This document shows positions 58,256 through 64,000 of a DNA stretch of 64,000 nucleotides, piece after piece; position 1 is the stretch's first letter, and each line of letters starts with the position of its first letter. This stretch comes from Nymphaea colorata (Eukaryota > Streptophyta > Magnoliopsida > Nymphaeales > Nymphaeaceae). The stretch spans positions 5,465,503 through 5,529,502 of the forward strand of contig NC_045143.1 of the NCBI RefSeq assembly GCF_008831285.2, given 5' to 3'. Below the pieces are notes generated by a model. The model searched no databases, was not told the origin of the DNA, and was given only the letters and a program-made list of their open reading frames with translations. The position numbers and the translations under genes were made by a program.

Positions 58256-61200
58256 TCAGCCAATCTCCTCCACTAGAGTTCTCCTTTCGTTATTAGCATT
58301 GCTTGTCAATGGTGAAGGAAGTGATTGCTGAGTGTCATTACATATCAGAAATGACTGCTTTAGACTAGATCTAGATGTTTCACCATCACAGGAGTCATCA
58401 AGCCAGGTACTTGGTTCAGGCCGCCAGGCCCAAAGCATGACAGCAAGCAAAAAACCAACAGCCTGGAAAAAAAATAGTCCTAGCTATATCAGAACATCAG
58501 GGATGCAGATTCAGTTGCATGTGACGTAAACTGCCTTCTTTAAGGAATACTCATACAATAAAGGCAATGGAAAATTCAAATTTGAAATGAAAGAATATAA
58601 ATATGCAACCATTTTAAAGCCAAAACACAAAAATCCAACTGCAAAACTTGTTTCCTCATTTTTTGGTGATGCACAACCCAAGGGATAGTTCCCATGGGAT
58701 TTCTTTAAACTGGAGAGAGACACAAAAAGAGAGAGAGAGCATGCACCTGGAGTAATACTATCACAATTACAATAGACCGGCACAGTGTTAAATGAAATGT
58801 AACAAATTCCTCAAATTCAGTGTACTGTCCAGTGTAGTCTTCATTAATTTCCTGTGGTACCAAATATCACATATGACGTTAGATAATTTGATATGCATCT
58901 CATGAAACAAATATGAACAATTTATCATAGACTTACTGCTACCCAATCCTTGAAAAAGACGAATATGACCACTCCCACTTGAAGAAAAAGAATGCTGCAG
59001 ATGAATACTATGTACTTAAGGAGGTTGAGGATAACCTCATATCTTTATGAGTTTCGCACACAAATGTAAACTAAAAACAACATTAGAAGCGAACTTTTTA
59101 TCATTATCCATGATATACAGGTTAGAGTCCTAAAAGGCAACAAATCAACAATTTGTCATTGACATATTTTGTTCAAATAGTTGTAGAAACAAACCCGAAG
59201 ACCAATACAGTTTCAGATCCCACCTGTGCACATATGGCTCCTTTCAAATGCATCCCTGTAACCAGAGTGTTGTATAATGAATAGCATCTAGAAGGGAAAT
59301 ACACTTGGGGAATCTCCTTGGTAGCTATTACGAGCAACAATCAAGTGAAACCACGAGATGCTTCCAAATAAGTGCCTTTGAGAAACACATGCCAACTGTA
59401 ATAGATGTTATATGCAGATACTCCCTATGATGCTTGATCTGCTCTAAGCGGGAACAGAGAAAAAAGCACAGAATTTTGCCAACTTTTCTATATCAGCAAT
59501 AAAGGATACGAAAGTAAGAAGAAACACGTTGATGCTGTTGGCTACTACATGCCCACAGAGCGTGCAGAAGCATACAACGATCCCAATAGCAAGAAATGTA
59601 AAAATGAACCTGCAAAAAGTTCAATAGATCTTCATTTAGAACAAAAAAGACTAAGAAAAGATGCTTAGAAATGCAAAAATTACTCATGAAAACATCCAAT
59701 AAGGCGTATAAAGAAAATATTATACAGCATAGTCAGACGGGATTCACGCAGGAAAACACACAACATATTGCATAACTATCACATCAATGAAATGGTCATT
59801 ATGACATCTTGGAGCAGCTTTATAAATATCGACACTGAAGCACCTAATCCAAAGAATCTACAATGGCCAAGGCTCAATAAATTGGACACCATTAAATGGA
59901 AACTTTGAGATTGATATGGAAGAAAGGTCTAAGGATCAGTTGCAAGGGAAAAACATTCAAGAGAAAAGATACATAGGACGGCAGGATTAAAAACAGGCTG
60001 GAGTTCCAAGTCATTCCAACCAACATTTCGACAGACAGAGAAATGCCCAATCAGAAAACCATGAGTACCGAAAAAGGAAGCCAGAAGCCATAGACCATAA
60101 GGAAGTGTGGAAGCTGCATTTGATTAGTACTTCACTGAGACTTGTGACAGTTAACTACAACTCAACCATGCTGCTTAGCAACTACCTTCACAACCATGGG
60201 AACATGATCTATTGGGCGGCTGGCACATTGAAACAATGAGGCAGTTGAGCAAAGAGAGCTTATTGAAGTACCATCTACATATATGACAAAACTATCACAA
60301 TAACTTCATTGAAGAAAGTTAAAAAGGACCAGAGATAAATTAGACTACTTATTAAGAAATTAAACTAATGTGCTATAAGCAGTAAACGAGTTGCTTAGGT
60401 TGTCACGTTATAGTGGTTTAAGCTGCAAATGGCATTCAACAAAATTAGTTTTAAATAACATACGAAGCTTTAGTGCAAATCTGTACATAGATCTTCAAGC
60501 ACTCCTTTTACGGGAAAGTGCAAGTCAAAGGACTGTAATATATTCCACTCACATAAAAAAACACTGTCAAAATGCTGAAGAATGGAAGAAAATAAAGGCA
60601 GAAAAGAAACACAAATCTATCATAAATATGCTGCAACCTTTTCCAAAACACTACACAATGATGACGTTCACTTAGTTGCAAACATATTAAGAATTTTCAT
60701 ATTTTAGTAACACGAAACAGAAAAGGGAAGAGATGCAGGGCAGCTACACTGTGTGGTGCCATAACATTCAAAGGCATGGCTGCACTCTGTGAAAACGTGT
60801 TCTAATATTTATTAGAGCCTTGCAACATCTGAACTTTATATGGTGATCTTCTTTTAAGGCTAAGACTTGGAAATGATGTTTTCGCTCCTGGTTTTTGTCT
60901 TCGATCATTTTTTGACGAGCAGACTATCGCAGGGCTACCAAATGAGAATAAATGGGTGGATGCAGCTCAAAAACGGCATGCAGGCAGACGCCAGGTCAAA
61001 CATGTATCGATTCATCCAAATGATCATATACTTTTTCAGCTAGTATAAAGTTCAGAATCAACAAAAAATAGCGTTACGCTAACTTCTCTTTCTTCCTAAT
61101 CAGCCAGTAGTTTCATTTAGACGTTTAAATGAAGAAATCAACACCAAACGAAGTATCCTTCCTTGCTAGGTGGGTATCTTCTCTTTAGTCCAAGAATGAA

Positions 61201-61965
61201 CATGCAAGTTTGCTCTATCAAATTCGCAATATTTTGTCAAAATACTGAAAAAAGCATAAGCCCAAAACAGAGGAATCTACTGGACAGTTCAAAAATTGAG
61301 AGTAACGCTTCTTCGCCAGCAATATTGAGTTCACTCGCCCTTTCAAACCAAGGACATCGATAAGAGCACCTTTAAACCAAGAACACCGCAGGATCGATCA
61401 TAAACAGGAATAACCAACCCACCACAATCTCCAGAAACAACATAGAACTACAAGGCTACGAATACTTCAACGTGTAGAACAAAAACGGCCTCTCTAAAAA
61501 GGAAGAAACAAGTAAAGACTCATGAAAGAGCAAGAACCAAAGGCGAGCGCATCTGTCCACAGCCGCATGGAGAAGAAAACGAAAGTGGGTACACGAAATT
61601 TACACCGTGGAGCTGACTACACATTGCAAAAACCAAGAGCAGCACCTTCTCTAGAACAGCCTATAGGCGCAATTTGACTCCGATGTATAACGCGTCTCAG
61701 CAAAAACTAAAAACAATCGAACAAGAGGACGGAAAAGGAATCACAAGTTCCCATTTATGTTTGTTGAAGAAGTAGACAAATGGGTACATGAGATTTACCA
61801 CGGATAAAGCAAACCATATTCAGAGCTGCCTTCGTTGACCTCAATGGCCTTCCACTTCTTCAGCGCCCACAGAGAATAGATGATCATCAGAACCCCAATA
61901 AAATTGATGGTCATGTTCACAATCCTGAGAGCATAATGAACGCAGCGTCTAGAGCGGTTCACCAT
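58256..61965 (-). CDS. Tetraspanin-like membrane protein (TOM2A/tetraspanin-18-20 type)
   Basis: Four-pass membrane protein; five exons: 61965-61799, 59609-59526 (3' end tentative), 59042-58937, 58851-58747 and 58462-58256, about 222 residues. The start is MVNRSRRCVHYALRIVN, with ATG in the context CCCATGG; upstream in-frame codons reach a TAG with no other ATG. TM1 is about residues 15-38, then a short loop ending LLYPWF as in TOM2A-type tetraspanins, TM2 (FIFTFLAIGIVVCFCTLCGH), TM3 (YIVFICSILFLQVGVVIFVF), a short extracellular loop (DWVAEINEDYTGQYTEFEEF) and TM4 (VIVIVLLQAVGFLLAVMLWA). The loop lacks the CCG signature of classical tetraspanins, as in this plant subgroup. The exon 2 donor (AACGT|GTTTCT) fits the phase but is weak, so that junction may be wrong. 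The cytosolic tail is Ser-rich. Confidence 0.8.
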
Positions 61966-62830
61966 GGGAGCAACTGCAGATGTTTCGGTTCTTAGGCCTC
62001 CTTCGACCTCGATAGAGCTGCTTATATCCACGAGAATAGTGCTCCTCTAGCACTCGCTTTGATCTTGAAGGCCCCTTCCAAGTTTCCCAACCTTACTAGG
62101 CCTCCCCGAGCAATAGACCTGCCGGCTCGAAAGTCCGTGTGAAATTTTTTGCTTTCCGGCTACCACTTGCCTACGATAAAGGGAAAAAACGAGATTCTTG
62201 GATTGCGCCTTTCGCATGAATGTCACTTTTAAGAGAACATTGTTTATTGCTAATATTTTACGACCTTCTATCATTCAATTACATTTTTAATGCTTTGCTT
62301 TTCTTTTATTGTTTTAAGTTTTTATTTACAGTTCAGTTAGGAGAATTCATCTTCATTGTAAAACCATCAAGGTTATACCCTTGTCAGCTTGTGCAGTCTT
62401 ACCACCTGATTGCACTATACCTCTTGAGGCTAATAAATATAATTTAAAGATCAAACATTTTCAGACAGTTTTTACGAAAAAAGTATGCTTTTTATTTAAT
62501 TTTTTTTTTTACAATTACAAGGGAAACAAATCCCAATCACATCTATCAGAAAGATAACACAAATAGTGCACAATCATTCGGGAAAAGAATCATCCTACCA
62601 AGTAACATAATACAACACTTTATCGACACAACACATCATTAAGATAGTACCAAATATTTACTGTCTATGTACACATGACACAGACAATCTATCAGCAACA
62701 GCATCAACTATTGGAATCCATACCGTCAAAGTAAAATATACTTCCAGCTACAGGACATTGCCAGGCCTCCCCAGCAACAGGACAAGCAATCAAGATCTTC
62801 TGAAAACCAAGCAATCGACCATAAGAGCTG
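61966..62830. other. Tetraspanin upstream region
   Basis: 5' leader and promoter of the minus-strand tetraspanin gene, then AT-rich sequence. Frames open upstream of its ATG contain no further in-frame ATG before a stop. No other feature seen. Confidence 0.55.
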
Positions 62831-62849
62831 TGGCAGCTAATTCTTTTAG

Positions 62850-64000
62850 TTAACCATGTTATACTTTCAGGTGATTTTGTTTTTTCCTTTTTGGTGTTAT
62901 GTGTTTTGGTGGGTAGCTGACATTGTCAAGAAATTAAACTCAGCAACATCCTGTTTTATATGGAGCGGTCATTCTTCCAACAAATTTGTGCCTCCCATTG
63001 CTTGGAAGCACATGTGCAGATCGATTTATGAGCGTGGGATTGGTCTCAGAAATAGGGATATGAGCCTGGCGCTGTGGCGCATTTAACTAACATGGCTGTT
63101 CTGATCTGCATCAATCTTCATGGACAAGGCTTGTAAACAGAAAGTACTTCAGGTTTTTTAGTTTGTAGACTTTCAAATCTGGCAAGAAATGTTCCGGTGT
63201 CTTGGAAAATAGGTGCAGGTCAGGTTAAATTTGCGTGATCGATGGGATTCCTGTTGCCTCCATTCAGTTCTGTCAGTGAGAGAATTTGCTGTCTTTGAGT
63301 AAGAGCTATCTTTCTAGGTAGCAGATGTCCCAATGACTTGATTTTGGAGCCAGAGTTTAAAAATTTACTGGTGAGACTTGGTATACGCGTCCTTGGCCTG
63401 AGCGGTTAGTGATTCTTTTGCTTGATGGTAAAGATATTGGAAGCCTTGAATCCAGAGACTTGAGCGAGATTAAGGTTGTATGAAGAATCTGGCCGAAGAG
63501 ATCAAGGGAATTTGGGGAGGATGTGTGGAATGTTTCCTGTTTCTGCTCAAGGATAAACCAGAAGATCTGCTTGAAAGCCGAACTTGGTTTTTATCTCTGG
63601 AAGATGGCCTGTCAAAGGGAGCTTTTCATCCAAATCATTTATAGATGTCATAGCGACAAAAGGATTCCGGCGTTTGGCGTTAGATTTGATGGTGGACAGA
63701 CTCACGTGACTCCTTGGCAGTTAAATCATCCTTGTGTGAGCAGGATGCTAACAATACAAATATAGAGTGTAGAAGACTTCCCATTCCCCTTACGAGAGAG
63801 AATCCTATGCTGCGTTTGGGCCTTACGTAGAACACGATATAACCATTGGCATCCTTTAAGGAGCGCAGCAATTCCACCCTTTACGATCCCAAAAGAATAA
63901 CACCCACAAAAATCAAACTGTCATAAGGAGGCCCAGTTCTGTGCTTTACAGCGTTGTATCCCCTTGATTGTTGTTTGTCATGTTTGGCTATCTGTGGATG
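62850..64000 (+). mobile_element. Decayed LINE (non-LTR retrotransposon), region downstream of reverse transcriptase
   Basis: An open stretch to 63086 reads SCFIWSGHSSNKFVPPIAWK and GIGLRNRDMSLALW, the pattern (FIW.G....K...I.W...C.....GGLG.R....N.ALL.KW) that follows the reverse transcriptase domain in plant LINEs. After frameshifts come SSSWTRLVNRKYFRF (usually W..L...KY) near 63112-63156 and a zf-RVT-like stretch near 63560-63720 (LGFYLWKMACQRELFIQIIY). Several stops and frame changes show it is dead. It continues past the window end. Confidence 0.65.

Noticed and set aside
61966-62031. N-terminal extension of the tetraspanin (VDISSSIEVEGG...)
   Set aside because: It would need a GTG start; the upstream frame has no ATG before a TAG, so the ATG at 61965 is used.

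Overview
This window is nuclear DNA from a land plant, very probably an angiosperm. It carries intron-rich genes with short exons, a nuclear-encoded photosystem I subunit with a plastid transit peptide, a RopGEF (a plant-only family), long AT, CT and GA microsatellites, and many degraded transposable elements. The species cannot be fixed from the sequence. Exon coordinates were read by eye: I translated across the junctions and required matching splice phases and family homology.

Layout: 1-1964 (+) is the C-terminal part of a vacuolar H+-ATPase subunit B gene. 6465-6866 (+) is an LC8-type dynein light chain gene. 11813-15498 (-) is a TRM/LONGIFOLIA-like gene with a DUF4378 C-terminus. 25749-29406 (+) is a RopGEF gene with a PRONE domain. 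33.3-36.9 kb (-) holds one or two promoter and leader structures without a convincing protein. 40274-41731 (-) is psaH (photosystem I subunit VI). 43459-50761 (-) is a 12-exon aspartate aminotransferase gene whose N-terminal extension carries a peroxisomal PTS2 signal. 58256-61965 (-) is a tetraspanin-like gene. 62.8-64.0 kb (+) is a decayed LINE.

The long intergenic stretches (2-6 kb, 7-11.5 kb, 16-25 kb, 29.5-40 kb, 51-58 kb) contain tandem duplications, a repeat array, SINE-like and tRNA-like pieces, MITE-like and PIF/Harbinger-like elements, an LTR/Copia remnant and simple repeats.

The genes do not form a pathway or operon; they are unrelated housekeeping, photosynthesis and signalling genes. 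The observations most worth a second look are: three GC-AG introns with the same donor core in three different genes; the PTS2 signal and a possible second start in the aminotransferase; a pair of in-frame acceptors 15 nt apart in the same gene; a 1,040-bp TIR/TSD element carrying coding-like GC-rich sequence; and an apparent transcription unit near 36.8 kb without a recognisable product. I did not find an obviously new biological system.
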